Origin: Deltaproteobacteria bacterium
GTDB lineage: Bacteria; Bdellovibrionota_C; UBA2361; J135
Length of the DNA: 25,953 bases
Reading direction: 5' to 3'
Assembly: GCA_020635175.1 (NCBI GenBank)
Contig: JACKAH010000023.1
Location: 1 to 25,953 of the forward strand
The notes beneath the pieces were generated by a model. It saw only the letters and a program-made list of their open reading frames with translations, did not search any database and had not been told where the DNA came from. The translations under genes were made by a program, and so were the position numbers. Of the stretch, positions 1 to 8,729 are shown in pieces (the stretch's first letter is position 1; each line of letters opens with the position of its first letter).

Positions 1-2
1 TA

Positions 3-1625
3 TCTAAATTGCAAGCGATTTTGGGGACATTCCATAGTAGCTTCTGGATGAGCAATGCAATTAGAACAAAACTATCCTCTGCCCAAGCAATTAGTCTGAG
101 CAGCATGGATGCTGGTGACTCAATTCAGATTACAACAAGTAAGGATTTTAATGAATTTACAGCGAAGTTTAAGAACTTTACAAAGATTGCACCAATTAAG
201 ATAAGCAAGAATTTCAAAGGCAAGTTACGACCATACCAAAAAGAAGGCGTTTATTGGCTTAATTTTCTCTACGAATTTGGATTCGGTGGAATCTTAGCTG
301 ATGAAATGGGTCTTGGTAAAACAGTTCAAACTTTAGCTTTCTTGCAACACTTAAAAGATCAAGGCAACAACAGTCCGGTCTTGATTGTAGTTCCAACATC
401 GATAATCACAAACTGGCTTTATGAAGCTAGAAAATTTACCCCTAACCTTTCAGTGCTTGTAATGCATGGCCCTGAAAGAAAATCACTATTTAGAGATATT
501 AGTGATTACGACATTGTAATTACTTCCTATACCTTACTCAGGATTGACAAACAGAGACTCTCTCAACATGACTACAGCTATGTAATCTTAGATGAGGCGC
601 AGAACATTAAAAACGAGCAAGCTGCCACAACAAAAGCTGCAAAATCACTCAGTTCTGATCGCTATGTTGCCCTAACTGGTACACCCACAGAAAATAGACC
701 TCTTGAACTATGGTCAATTATGGATTTTCTAATGCCAGGCTATCTTGGCTCAAAGGAGTTTTTCAAGAAGCATTTTGAAAAGCCTATCTTAAATGCAGAA
801 AGTGGTAACGAGGTCGCAGGATTCCTAAGATCACGTGTAAGGCCTTTCATCTTAAAACGCAAGAAGATCGAAGTTGAAAAAGACCTACCACCGAAGCTTG
901 AAACAACTATCCACGTAGAGATGACGCAATCTCAAAGAGCACTTTACAATGAGATGCTTGATGAGGTGAGACCACGAGTTTTTGATGAAATTAAAGAAAA
1001 AGGAGTTGGCGGAGCAAGTGTTTGTATTTTAGCTGCGCTTCTAAGGTTGCGACAGGTCTGTAACCATCCAAGGTCGCTTGAGGCTTTTAAAGAGCTCGAA
1101 GACTTTACATCAGGTAAATTGAACGTACTACAAGATCTTGTAACTGAAGCACTTGAATCAGGCAGAAAGATTCTGCTCTATAGCCAGTTTTTAGGGATGC
1201 TGGCACTGATTCGAAATTGGCTTGAAGAGACTAAGGTAAACCATCTCTACCTGGATGGAAGCACTAAAAATAGACAAGATTTAGTTGATCAGTTCAATGC
1301 GGATGATGACATTAGACTATTTTTGATAAGTCTTAAAGCAGGTGGAACAGGTTTGAATTTAACTGGTGCTGATACAGTTATTATCTACGACCCATGGTGG
1401 AATCCGGCTGTGGAAGATCAGGCTGCTGACAGGGCCCATAGAATCGGGCAAACAAAGGCAGTTAACGTATACCGCTTAGTCACAGAACACTCTGTTGAGA
1501 GTCACATCATGGAACTAAAAGAGCGTAAATCTAAGATTGTAGATGCTCTACTCGATACAAAAGGTATATCACCACTGAAATTAAGTCGCGAAGATATCGA
1601 AAAACTTTTCGCTTACGAGATTTAG
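3..1625 (+). CDS. SNF2/RapA-family DNA-dependent ATPase (helicase), 5' end cut by the window
   Basis: The frame is open to the left edge, so the true start lies outside. The visible part, about 540 residues, holds a complete SNF2 motor. Numbering from the TTG at position 9, there is a Q-like LRPYQ segment near residue 73, Walker A DEMGLGKT at 98-105, Walker B DEAQ at 195-198, and LTGTPTEN at 222-229. In the second RecA lobe, LKAGGTGLNL at 442-451 and RAHRIGQT at 475-482 give the arginine-finger region. SNF2 enzymes translocate on duplex DNA and remodel bound proteins; bacterial members often carry an N-terminal SWIM zinc domain, which would lie upstream and cannot be seen. It converges on gltA. 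The substrate is unknown. The family assignment is secure, the specific role is not. Confidence 0.93.
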   Translation, partial: SKLQAILGTFHSSFWMSNAIRTKLSSAQAISLSSMDAGDSIQITTSKDFNEFTAKFKNFTKIAPIKISKNFKGKLRPYQKEGVYWLNFLYEFGFGGILADEMGLGKTVQTLAFLQHLKDQGNNSPVLIVVPTSIITNWLYEARKFTPNLSVLVMHGPERKSLFRDISDYDIVITSYTLLRIDKQRLSQHDYSYVILDEAQNIKNEQAATTKAAKSLSSDRYVALTGTPTENRPLELWSIMDFLMPGYLGSKEFFKKHFEKPILNAESGNEVAGFLRSRVRPFILKRKKIEVEKDLPPKLETTIHVEMTQSQRALYNEMLDEVRPRVFDEIKEKGVGGASVCILAALLRLRQVCNHPRSLEAFKELEDFTSGKLNVLQDLVTEALESGRKILLYSQFLGMLALIRNWLEETKVNHLYLDGSTKNRQDLVDQFNADDDIRLFLISLKAGGTGLNLTGADTVIIYDPWWNPAVEDQAADRAHRIGQTKAVNVYRLVTEHSVESHIMELKERKSKIVDALLDTKGISPLKLSREDIEKLFAYEI

Positions 1626-1660
1626 TAGCTTAGCTATAGCAACCGCTAATAGCCAAGCTA
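1626..1660. terminator. Imperfect hairpin between convergent genes, possible bidirectional terminator
   Basis: Immediately after the helicase stop codon, arms at 1626-1640 and 1645-1660 pair around an AACC loop, with one bulged A and one mismatch. There is no T-run on either side, so intrinsic termination is not proven. The position between two convergent genes fits a shared terminator. Confidence 0.45.
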
Positions 1661-1678
1661 CAATTTAAAATCAAAAGA

Positions 1679-2962
1679 CTATCGATCGCTTAATGGCTTA
1701 TAAGCTGTTTCGTTAGCACCTTGATATATCTGACGAGGTCGACTAATTACCATCTTTGGATCTTCTCTATGCTCAATCCAGTGAGCAATCCATCCAGGCA
1801 AACGTCCTAGTGCAAACATTACTGTAAATGCAGGAACTGGAATACCCATAGCTCTGTACATAATACCGCTATAGAAATCTACGTTTGGGTATAGTTTTTT
1901 CTCAATGAAATATTCATCATTCAATGCTGTTTCTTCAAGCTGTTTAGCTATATCAAGCAAAGGATCTGAAACCGACATCTTCGCAAGCAACTTATCGCAA
2001 GATGACTTGATAATTCTGGCTCTCGGGTCAAAGTTTTTATAAACCCTGTGACCAAAACCCATCAAACGGAATGGGTCATCCTTATCCTTAGCCATATCAA
2101 CATATTTCTTAACGTTGGAACCGTCAGCTTTAATCTGAGTCAGCATTTCAATTACTTTTTGGTTTGCACCACCGTGAAGTGGTCCCCAAAGAGCACTTAT
2201 TCCAGCAGAAATAGATGCATAAAGGTTCGCCATACTACTTCCCACAACTCTAACAGTTGAGGCAGAGCAGTTCTGCTCGTGATCGGCATGTAGAATTAAA
2301 AGCAAGTTTAGAGCATCTGAAACATCCGGATCAATCTCGTACTCTTCTGCAGGAAGAGCAAACATCATATGTAAAAAGTTCTCGGTATAACTTAACTTGT
2401 TGCAAGGATATATGAATGGCTGACCAATCGATTTTTTATAAGCATAGGCAGCAATCGTCGGCAACTTAGCCAATAATCGGATTACGTTTGCATACTCTAC
2501 TTCATCTGAATTACCAGGCTCGTCTTGGTAGAAAGTAGAGAGTGAACAACAAACCGATGAAAGAATCGCCATTGGATGTGCATCACGTGGGAAACCGTCG
2601 AAGAATCTCTTAAGATCTTCATGCAACATAGTGTGACGGGTAATATCGTTTTTAAAACATTCTAATTCTTTGACCTGAGGAAGATGTCCGTGAATTAGTA
2701 GATAAGCAACTTCTAGGAAGTCTGATTTCTGACAAAGTTGCTCAATTGGAATACCACGATATCTTAGTATTCCTTTTTCCCCATCGATAAACGTAATCTT
2801 ACTTTCACAACTTCCGGTATTCTTGAAACCGGAATCAAGTGTGATAAATCCTGTCTCAGCACGAAGGTTTCTGATGTCGATACACTTCTCACCTTCCGTT
2901 CCCTCAATAATCGGGAGTTCAATTGTTTGGTCAGGTAGTTGTAGCGTTGCTTTCTTATCCAT
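1679..2962 (-). CDS. gltA: Citrate synthase, type II hexameric-like
   Basis: At 427 residues it matches the usual length of bacterial GltA. It condenses oxaloacetate with acetyl-CoA to citrate at the entry of the TCA cycle in the cytoplasm. The catalytic triad is visible: His263 in PLHGGANQ, His305 in GFGHRVYKNFDPRA, and Asp362 in NVDFYSG. The short N-terminal beta region (residues 1-45), typical of the Gram-negative type II enzyme, is present. The ATG start is supported by an AAGGA ribosome site about 6 bases upstream. The gene is monocistronic as seen, convergent with the helicase and divergent from the GroES-like gene. The 5' leader holds an imperfect inverted repeat TTAGCT...AGCTAA (2995-3021) of unknown role. 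The family is certain; 2-methylcitrate synthase is the only close alternative, and no prp genes are nearby. Confidence 0.95.
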   Translation of the reverse strand: MDKKATLQLPDQTIELPIIEGTEGEKCIDIRNLRAETGFITLDSGFKNTGSCESKITFIDGEKGILRYRGIPIEQLCQKSDFLEVAYLLIHGHLPQVKELECFKNDITRHTMLHEDLKRFFDGFPRDAHPMAILSSVCCSLSTFYQDEPGNSDEVEYANVIRLLAKLPTIAAYAYKKSIGQPFIYPCNKLSYTENFLHMMFALPAEEYEIDPDVSDALNLLLILHADHEQNCSASTVRVVGSSMANLYASISAGISALWGPLHGGANQKVIEMLTQIKADGSNVKKYVDMAKDKDDPFRLMGFGHRVYKNFDPRARIIKSSCDKLLAKMSVSDPLLDIAKQLEETALNDEYFIEKKLYPNVDFYSGIMYRAMGIPVPAFTVMFALGRLPGWIAHWIEHREDPKMVISRPRQIYQGANETAYKPLSDR

Positions 2963-3168
2963 TTTTTTCCTTTTTCCAATATGAAAAGAGCAAATTAGCT
3001 CACCTCTTTAGAGCCAGCTAAAAACCTAAAAGTTCTAGAAAATTGGGTAAAATCTTATCTAGAATGAGTATTCTAATACGGCATATCATTTCTGATACTT
3101 AAATACTATCAAAAAAACTCGCTAGAACCTCGTTATTTCTGCCCTATCTATCTAAATCACTGCAAAAG

Positions 3169-3196
3169 TTGATAAAATCAAGATATAAGCTAAAAT
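3169..3196 (+). promoter_or_regulatory. Candidate sigma70-type promoter of the GroES-like gene
   Basis: A TTGATA -35 at 3169-3174, a 16-base spacer and a TAAAAT -10 at 3191-3196 match the consensus at five of six bases in each box. Transcription would start near 3203, about 54 bases before the first ATG of the next gene. Confidence 0.5.
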
Positions 3197-3256
3197 GCCT
3201 CGCTTTAAGACTGGGACGTAGAGCAAACTTATTACCTCTCATTTTCAAATATTAGT

Positions 3257-3649
3257 ATGAAAGACGATTCAAAATCGGAAAAGGACAAAAAGAAGATGTC
3301 TAGAACAAGGTTGGACCTTAACCAAAAATCTACCATTAAACGAATTAACCCTCTCGGGTACCGAGTCGTCGTTAAAATCTGCAAAGATAATAATTTATCG
3401 GAAGGTGGGCTTTATCTACCAGAAGGCGCAAAGCAAGGAATGTCAGAAAGCTTACTTGCTGAAGTTCTAGAGGTTGCTAGCGCTACGGATGAGGACACCG
3501 ATGAAGAAGCAAACGTAAGTGGTGTACCGTTAGGAGCATTAGTTTTAATTGAAAAAACTGTTGGTGTTAAGATCCCCTGGGACGACGAGTTAAGAATTGT
3601 TGATACAGACGACGTGCTAGCTATCGTTTCTGAAGTCTCACTTAGTTAA
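3257..3649 (+). CDS. Divergent GroES/Cpn10-like protein
   Basis: The 130-residue product can be matched to GroES along its length. INPLGYRVVVK (residues 31-41) corresponds to the first beta strand PLxDRVLVK. GGLYLPEGAKQ (55-65) corresponds to the mobile-loop region GGIxLPxxAK, and the C-terminal VDTDDVLAIV matches the REDDILAIL end. GroES caps the GroEL chamber. A charged N-terminal extension of about 25 residues and an acidic insert (about residues 76-88, DEDTDEEA) are unusual. No groEL is adjacent, so this may be a second, specialised or remnant cochaperonin. The start is uncertain: ATG 3257 has no clear ribosome site, while the in-frame ATG at 3296 follows an AAGGAC about 10 bases upstream and would give 117 residues, closer to GroES plus insert. 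Confidence 0.72.
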   Translation: MKDDSKSEKDKKKMSRTRLDLNQKSTIKRINPLGYRVVVKICKDNNLSEGGLYLPEGAKQGMSESLLAEVLEVASATDEDTDEEANVSGVPLGALVLIEKTVGVKIPWDDELRIVDTDDVLAIVSEVSLS

Positions 3650-3718
3650 TCTTTTTGCCGAATTACCATTCATTTTTAAGCTCTTGACAGCTTTTATAGC
3701 TCGCGCGACCCTTAATGT

Positions 3719-4705
3719 ATGAAGGAGGAGGCGCATCCTGCTAGCAATTCAAACTCTTTGATGCAAGTTATAGAGAGCTACACTCGCTACTATGCTGATG
3801 GGAGCAATCACACATCTAGAGCCAAGCGGCTTGACCTGGATCACTTTGTCGATTTTTTGCAAAGCTACGTCGGAGTTTCTAAACCGGAGAAACTTACGCT
3901 TCAAGATTGGAACTACTCATCAATACAAGCTTTCGTAGATGAGAAGCTAAGATCTGGCGAGGCTCCATCTACTGTTGCTAGGCGACTTGCTACAATTAAG
4001 CACATGGGTCGTACATTAGCAGATAAGCTTCCAGGCTTTGTTAACCCTGCGAAGGAAGTAAAAACCCCTAAAGTAAAGTCACTGAAACCAAAAGCTTTAG
4101 AGAAAACTGAAATATCAGAGATTAAGAACAAATCTACCGTACGCAGAAGCAATAAAGATTCATTCATTCGATATAGAAACGAAACTATCTTTAACTTCCT
4201 GATTGATACTGGACTGAGAGCTGACGAGGTCAGGCTTTTGCGAATGGGGCAGCTCGATGAAAATCTTGAATGGATTAAAAATGTAAGGACGAAAGGCAGG
4301 CGTTATAGAAACGTGTATATCACTTCTAAAATGCAGCCTATGTTAAAAGAATATCTAGAGCAGCGCACCAAAGAGCTTGCGCGCTTTTTTCCGAAGTTAT
4401 CAAAAAAACTAGATAAGCAGCTACCTGTTTTTATCAGCAACTATAAATGCGATCCTGAGAAGCCAGATTCATTTCTAATGGGAGCAAAATCGCTCTGGCG
4501 TGCAGTTAATGAACTATCGGCCGAAACTAAGCTTCACCCTCACCTACTCAGGCATTCGTATGCGATTGAACTTCTTGATAGCTCAAATGATGTAAGACTT
4601 GTCGCGCAGGCCTTGGGTCATAGTGATGTTCGAGTCACAATGCGCTATACAGAGCGAGGCGATGCTGAGATAGCAAAAGCATTAGAGAAGAGCAGGAATA
4701 GCTAG
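3719..4705 (+). CDS. Tyrosine recombinase (XerC/XerD type)
   Basis: The 328-residue protein has an N-terminal SAM-like core-binding domain (about 12-110), a charged linker (about 115-145) and a catalytic domain. All six catalytic positions of the phage-integrase family are seen: Arg167 (GLRADE), Lys192 (TKGRRYR), His275 and Arg278 (HLLRH), His301 (LGH) and nucleophile Tyr310 (RYTE). The size fits XerC/XerD, which resolve chromosome dimers at dif, but no other phage or integron gene is near and I could not see a dif site. An AAGGAGG string lies just inside the coding region (3722-3728), not before the start, and no better downstream start lies at normal spacing, so the ATG is kept. Which Xer paralogue it is cannot be told. 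Confidence 0.88.
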   Translation: MKEEAHPASNSNSLMQVIESYTRYYADGSNHTSRAKRLDLDHFVDFLQSYVGVSKPEKLTLQDWNYSSIQAFVDEKLRSGEAPSTVARRLATIKHMGRTLADKLPGFVNPAKEVKTPKVKSLKPKALEKTEISEIKNKSTVRRSNKDSFIRYRNETIFNFLIDTGLRADEVRLLRMGQLDENLEWIKNVRTKGRRYRNVYITSKMQPMLKEYLEQRTKELARFFPKLSKKLDKQLPVFISNYKCDPEKPDSFLMGAKSLWRAVNELSAETKLHPHLLRHSYAIELLDSSNDVRLVAQALGHSDVRVTMRYTERGDAEIAKALEKSRNS

Positions 4706-4721
4706 AAGTTTTAGCTAGGAT

Positions 4722-4740
4722 GGGGAGGCTTGGCCTCCCC
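4722..4740. terminator. GC-rich perfect hairpin after the recombinase gene
   Basis: GGGGAGGC (4722-4729) pairs perfectly with GCCTCCCC (4733-4740) around a TTG loop. It sits between convergent genes, 17 bases after the recombinase stop. No T-run follows on the plus strand, so it is only a possible (perhaps bidirectional) terminator. Confidence 0.5.
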
Positions 4741-4749
4741 TACAAAAAA

Positions 4750-5253
4750 TTAGCGAGTCATTACATGAATTGACTCAACGAAGACATCTCCACTGTTTGC
4801 TGTTAAGACAAGTTTCCTACCTTCGGCGCGTGTTCCGTTCGTTTGAAACTGAACTACATGATTCTGGTTTTGATCTATCTGCTTTGAACCAAATTCGATT
4901 GAGTGGCCAAGTGAAACGGAGAGTGCAGTCTCAGTTGAACCACCATTTCTTCTAACTACAGCATCAAGATGATCAACTGGATTATCATTTGGCAATGAAA
5001 TCTCGATGCTTTTACCCGCAAGAATATTCTTATTAACCATGACGATATCTCTCTTGAGATCTACGTTTGATGCTTGCGAGCCTGGGCGGAGGTCATCAAT
5101 ATAGCAAGTATTACCCTCTCTCCAGTCTTTACAGTGATTTTTTTCAATCCCCTGAGTTTTGCACGTATAAGGACATGTACGTGAAGAAACTTCAGCAAAA
5201 CTTGGAGTTGCTATAAACAAGATAGAAAATACAACTAAAAACTTACATTTCAT
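4750..5253 (-). CDS. Small secreted protein with Cys motif CPYTCK, unknown function
   Basis: I do not recognise the family. The 167-residue product starts with a clear Sec signal peptide (lysine, hydrophobic core, cleavage after SFA at residue 20). The mature part opens with four cysteines (27, 31, 41, 50), the first two in CPYTCK. The rest (about 60-167) looks like a beta-rich extracellular domain without cysteine. The ATG at 5253 is chosen over an upstream ATG at 5304 because AAGGAG lies 7 bases before it and the signal peptide begins exactly there. The C-x-Y-x-C-K motif recurs in the two secreted proteins at 21959-22760, suggesting related disulfide-linked folds in the envelope. Confidence 0.75.
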   Translation of the reverse strand: MKCKFLVVFSILFIATPSFAEVSSRTCPYTCKTQGIEKNHCKDWREGNTCYIDDLRPGSQASNVDLKRDIVMVNKNILAGKSIEISLPNDNPVDHLDAVVRRNGGSTETALSVSLGHSIEFGSKQIDQNQNHVVQFQTNGTRAEGRKLVLTANSGDVFVESIHVMTR

Positions 5254-5339
5254 ACTCAATCTCCTTAGAAGAAGACAAAATTTAAGGTTGGGTAAAGCTA
5301 GCAAAGAAGATCTAGAAAGTCATGAAAAATTAGCAATAG

Positions 5340-5870
5340 TTATTGAAGAGCTGAGATCAGGATGTTCATAACGTCCTGTGGTAATTCGGAAACTTCAAAA
5401 TGTCCAAGGTTATTATAAAACAGACCTATAGCATTTGCTTGCTTAACTAATAGTGTCCCAAATTCAGGATGTGTATATGGATCATCGAATGATTGTATAA
5501 CAAAGTACTTCTCAAGCTCCTTAAGCTTTTCCAAATCAATCTTGGGAGACAGAAAAGTATTTAAACAATCAATTGATTTCGGTCCATGCGAGCTACTGAT
5601 TGTAACTAAACATCTAGTTGATAGAACCCCCTGAGAAATTAAGTTCATAGCAAAGGTTCCTCCTAGGCTATGACAAACAGTCAAATCAAAATTTTGGTCA
5701 ATAACATTTTGAACAAAATAATCACGCCATTCATCAAAGCATGGCTGCTCAGGGTTAGGAAAGCTTGGAGCTACTATCTCTCCAAATGATAATAGTTCTT
5801 TCTTTAAACTAGGGAAAAAGTAAGTGCTACTATCTCCCATATAGCCGTGCAGAAATAATATTCTCTTCAT
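5340..5870 (-). CDS. Alpha/beta hydrolase of the RBBP9/YdeN type
   Basis: The 176-residue protein has the compact single-domain size of RBBP9/YdeN serine hydrolases. It shows the oxyanion HG pair (residues 8-9), a nucleophile Ser68 in the elbow CHSLGG (the first Gly of the usual GxSxG is replaced by Cys), an acid near Asp129/Asp130 (SFDDPY) and His157 in GHF. Its start overlaps the stop of the ATP-grasp-like gene upstream (TAATG), so the two are translationally coupled. There is no signal peptide, so it is cytoplasmic. The substrate is unknown; the pairing suggests a hydrolase acting on a product or precursor of its partner, which is inference only. Confidence 0.8.
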   Translation of the reverse strand: MKRILFLHGYMGDSSTYFFPSLKKELLSFGEIVAPSFPNPEQPCFDEWRDYFVQNVIDQNFDLTVCHSLGGTFAMNLISQGVLSTRCLVTISSSHGPKSIDCLNTFLSPKIDLEKLKELEKYFVIQSFDDPYTHPEFGTLLVKQANAIGLFYNNLGHFEVSELPQDVMNILISALQ

Positions 5871-7417
5871 TAATTAGACTTTAGGGTTAATGGTGCTAAT
5901 CTACTATCTACAAGTTTTCTAAACTCATCATAGCTGCCACGATCGGGAGTAATCAACATAAATAAACTATTTCCTTGAACATGATTGTGCCCCCAAGGAA
6001 GTACCCCGTAGCCACTTCTAAGCATCTGTTCAGTGTCTGCCAGTTCTCCAAGAGCTTTTGCGATCTCTGAATAACGAAGGCCTGGATTATTAAAAGCATG
6101 AAACACAAAGCTTGTGACGGTTGGAGTTTGTCCTGTCTTTTCTTCAAACCACATTCTGACCATAGCTCCAGGAGTATTGCCTGTTGGCCTAAGACCTGTA
6201 TAAAATAAAACGACTCTTCCATCTTCATCTTCAAAGTAATCGCACATCAAAAATCCCATGGCTTCAGGGAAGCGCTGTCTTACATTTGCAACAAGATCAA
6301 TAATTGCATCACCTACTACCTCCAATCGCTCTGCTGAGATCTCATGGTTGATGCTTCCACCATAGGAGACACCATCAGCTTCCATTAACTGATCTGTAAG
6401 AGCAACAACTGGCACAAGTTCTGGATGTTTTGGATCTAAGAAGACCTGAAAGCTTCTGTTTTTACCTTTAATCATTGGTTGAATTATGACTGTCTGATTC
6501 AAATGGTCTTTGCCTGCATACTCTCTTTTAAGATCTGCAATTTTTGCCCTGAACTCTTCAATGCATGTAATTCTAGAAACCCCTGCACCAGAGTTTTCCA
6601 TATTGCAGGTCTTTACAAAAACAATCCCATCTGAATCTTTTGCAGCATGAAAGTAATCATCATCAGTAATCTCATCTAATTGTTTTGATACTTCTAGAGG
6701 AGCAAACTGCGTTAATTCTGCAACGTGCTCTTTGGAATTTACTACCTCCATAGCAGATTGTGGATTAGCACTTACGTGATCAAAGTCTTCGCCAAGATCA
6801 TCAATTGAATAGACCCTCCTACCTCTTTCTTCTAGAATCTTTCTCATCGTCTTCAGGTCAGAAACAAAACAGAAATCTCTGCCGTCTACTCCAATTAGAC
6901 CCTGTGATTGAAGATACTCAATTGCGGTAACATCTATTCTCTCATGCTCTTTACGCTCTGGTGCAAGAAACGAAAACCCAACTCCTGGCCAGGGTGGTAT
7001 AGCATATGCATGTGAAATTGGAGGGGTAACAAATTGAGTGAATGAATCTGGAAAAAAAACTGTATTCTTTCCGGGTGACGTGAAATAGCTTGCGGCTAAA
7101 GGCATAACAAGTTCTGCGCCTGGACCGTGTAGTTCGGAATAACATGTTCGAATTCCACGTCTCTCTTCCCCAAATTTGGTGCTATTCCAGATAAAGCTTA
7201 TATCTGTAGCAGATAATCCAGCTAAAATCCCTGAATGAGTCGCCCTAACAAGCGAGGATAGACGATGTGCCGGGGGAAAAATTTCAGGATAAGGGGAGTC
7301 AACGCGTCGACTGTCAATTGAAGATTCTTCAATAGCTTCGTCAAATGCATCACGAGCTGGATCTGGCTGACAAGCCCCAGCTGTAGGTTCCCTTTCAGGC
7401 GGCGTCGGTTCAGGCAT
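5870..7417 (-). CDS. ATP-grasp-like protein, possible carboxylate-amine ligase
   Basis: The 515-residue protein has no family name I can give. Residues about 225-420 carry ATP-grasp hallmarks: Lys269 in VFVKT, a glycine-rich GAGVSRI (277-283), the QPMIKGKNRSFQVF strand pair (313-326), then D393 and GLRPTGNT (408-415). The last motif resembles the metal-binding ExNxRxTG of ATP-grasp ligases, but the usual Glu and Asn are replaced (FYTGLRPTG), so metal binding may be altered. Residues 1-45 are proline/glutamate-rich and probably disordered. Residues about 60-220 probably form the N-terminal domain. The ATG has only a weak AGGT site 6-9 bases upstream. It is the first gene of a two-gene unit with the hydrolase. 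Ligase activity is inference. Confidence 0.7.
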   Translation of the reverse strand: MPEPTPPEREPTAGACQPDPARDAFDEAIEESSIDSRRVDSPYPEIFPPAHRLSSLVRATHSGILAGLSATDISFIWNSTKFGEERRGIRTCYSELHGPGAELVMPLAASYFTSPGKNTVFFPDSFTQFVTPPISHAYAIPPWPGVGFSFLAPERKEHERIDVTAIEYLQSQGLIGVDGRDFCFVSDLKTMRKILEERGRRVYSIDDLGEDFDHVSANPQSAMEVVNSKEHVAELTQFAPLEVSKQLDEITDDDYFHAAKDSDGIVFVKTCNMENSGAGVSRITCIEEFRAKIADLKREYAGKDHLNQTVIIQPMIKGKNRSFQVFLDPKHPELVPVVALTDQLMEADGVSYGGSINHEISAERLEVVGDAIIDLVANVRQRFPEAMGFLMCDYFEDEDGRVVLFYTGLRPTGNTPGAMVRMWFEEKTGQTPTVTSFVFHAFNNPGLRYSEIAKALGELADTEQMLRSGYGVLPWGHNHVQGNSLFMLITPDRGSYDEFRKLVDSRLAPLTLKSN

Positions 7418-7625
7418 AGATACCTACCCGAGCTCTGTCTAAGACAAACTCCTTTCCCAAATACATATGCGTGAAAATTAGCACCGACTTGAACGCTAAT
7501 CAAACCTATGTAGCAAAAATTAGAGTTTAAATTTCTTGTCTCTGGACAGCCTATCTTATAGAATTTATTCTAAAATTTTGACCTACAAAAGTTGCACGCA
7601 CTGATTATTTTTTCTGGAAATGCTT

Positions 7626-8726
7626 ATGCTAAAAGTCCTCCTAACTTGGCTATCACTATTTCTTTTTGCATCAGCTCATCTAGCAGTTGCACAAGCAAAA
7701 CCTGAAGTATCTACTATAAAAGTAGGCGTCTTGCTTTCTCTCTCTGGGGGACTTGAACAATGGTGTGAGTATATCAAGCAAGGGATACTGCTAGCACAAG
7801 CTGAAGATTCTGAAAGACATCTTGAGATCATCTTCGAAGACGATCGCTCTCTAGATCGCAAAGCAACTCTCACTGCAGCTCAACAGTTGGTTAATTTCAA
7901 AAAAGTTGATTTCCTAACAAGCTGGACCGCGTCAACTGTTCCATTACTTAACCCTCTTGCAACCTCATCTAAAACTCCATTTTTGATTGGAGCTTATGAC
8001 AAAAATGTCATCAACGCTGGGGATTATATCTTTGGAGCTTTTATTAATTATGAGCTATTGCCCAAACAAATAGCTCAATTTTTGATAGAGAAGAAAAAGG
8101 CCAAAAGGCTGGCAATTTTAATGGTATCAGACGATTGGTCTAAAAATTACGAAATCCCTTTTGTTGAAGAAGTAAAAAAACTTGGTGCTGAGTTGGTATT
8201 TAGAGAAACAATTGCGACTAGTGAAACAGATTTGCGTACTCTAATTCTTAAGTTAAATCAGGAAAAAGTAGATGCTGTTCTATCCCCGCTTTACTCAAGT
8301 TCTTTGTACAGTTTTTTAAAGCAGGCTAAGGAACTTAACTATAATGGTTTGATACATGTTGGAGATGGAATGTTTGAAGAGGATCTTAAGATCGCTGGAC
8401 CAAGCGCAGAGGGCGTCTACGCAACTCAGCTATGGCTTGATTCTCCTAAACTCTCTGCCGCATTGAAGGAAAAGCTCAATTTAGACTCAGATCCCCTTCA
8501 GCTTGGTCTAATTGCTACTGGCTATGACTGGGTCAAGCACATGCAAGAAATTTACCTGAAACTATCAACTGAAAGTAAGCCGATTAATCGAGAGACAATC
8601 ACTGAGATGCTCAGGACTTATTCATCTCAAGGAATACTCGGTGAGCAAATGTATGGAAAACCACCTGCAACAAGTGGTGAAAGTAACGTTGTGGTAAAAA
8701 ATGGTAGATATCAACTTCTAAACTAG
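7626..8726 (+). CDS. Periplasmic substrate-binding protein, LivK/Peripla_BP_6 type, orphan
   Basis: The 366-residue product has a Sec signal peptide (hydrophobic core, cleavage near AVAQA, about residue 23). A mature two-lobe receptor follows, beginning IKVGVLLSLSGG, the first beta strand of branched-chain amino acid type binding proteins; the family length is about 350-400. Such proteins capture amino acids, amides or urea for an ABC importer, but no permease or ATPase gene is adjacent, so it is an orphan that may serve a distant transporter or a sensor. Start choice: the ATG at 7620 leaves only a base or two after a GGA, while the ATG at 7626 has it 7 bases upstream. Its stop lies three bases from the end of the convergent nuclease gene. 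Confidence 0.85.
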   Translation: MLKVLLTWLSLFLFASAHLAVAQAKPEVSTIKVGVLLSLSGGLEQWCEYIKQGILLAQAEDSERHLEIIFEDDRSLDRKATLTAAQQLVNFKKVDFLTSWTASTVPLLNPLATSSKTPFLIGAYDKNVINAGDYIFGAFINYELLPKQIAQFLIEKKKAKRLAILMVSDDWSKNYEIPFVEEVKKLGAELVFRETIATSETDLRTLILKLNQEKVDAVLSPLYSSSLYSFLKQAKELNYNGLIHVGDGMFEEDLKIAGPSAEGVYATQLWLDSPKLSAALKEKLNLDSDPLQLGLIATGYDWVKHMQEIYLKLSTESKPINRETITEMLRTYSSQGILGEQMYGKPPATSGESNVVVKNGRYQLLN

Positions 8727-8729
8727 CTC

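Noticed and set aside
3060..3075. TAGAAT-N4-ATTCTA shared with TAGAAT-TT-ATTCTA at 7559-7572 as a common operator
   Set aside because: The half-sites agree but the spacings differ by two bases and the sequence is simple AT-rich, so chance is likely.
3684..3718. TTGACA as promoter of the recombinase gene
   Set aside because: No -10-like hexamer lies at 15-19 bases; the nearest AT-rich hexamers are 21-23 bases away, almost on the start codon.
3719..4705. Recombinase as part of an integrative element
   Set aside because: No att-like repeats, excisionase, phage or cargo genes were seen nearby; an ordinary Xer protein is simpler.
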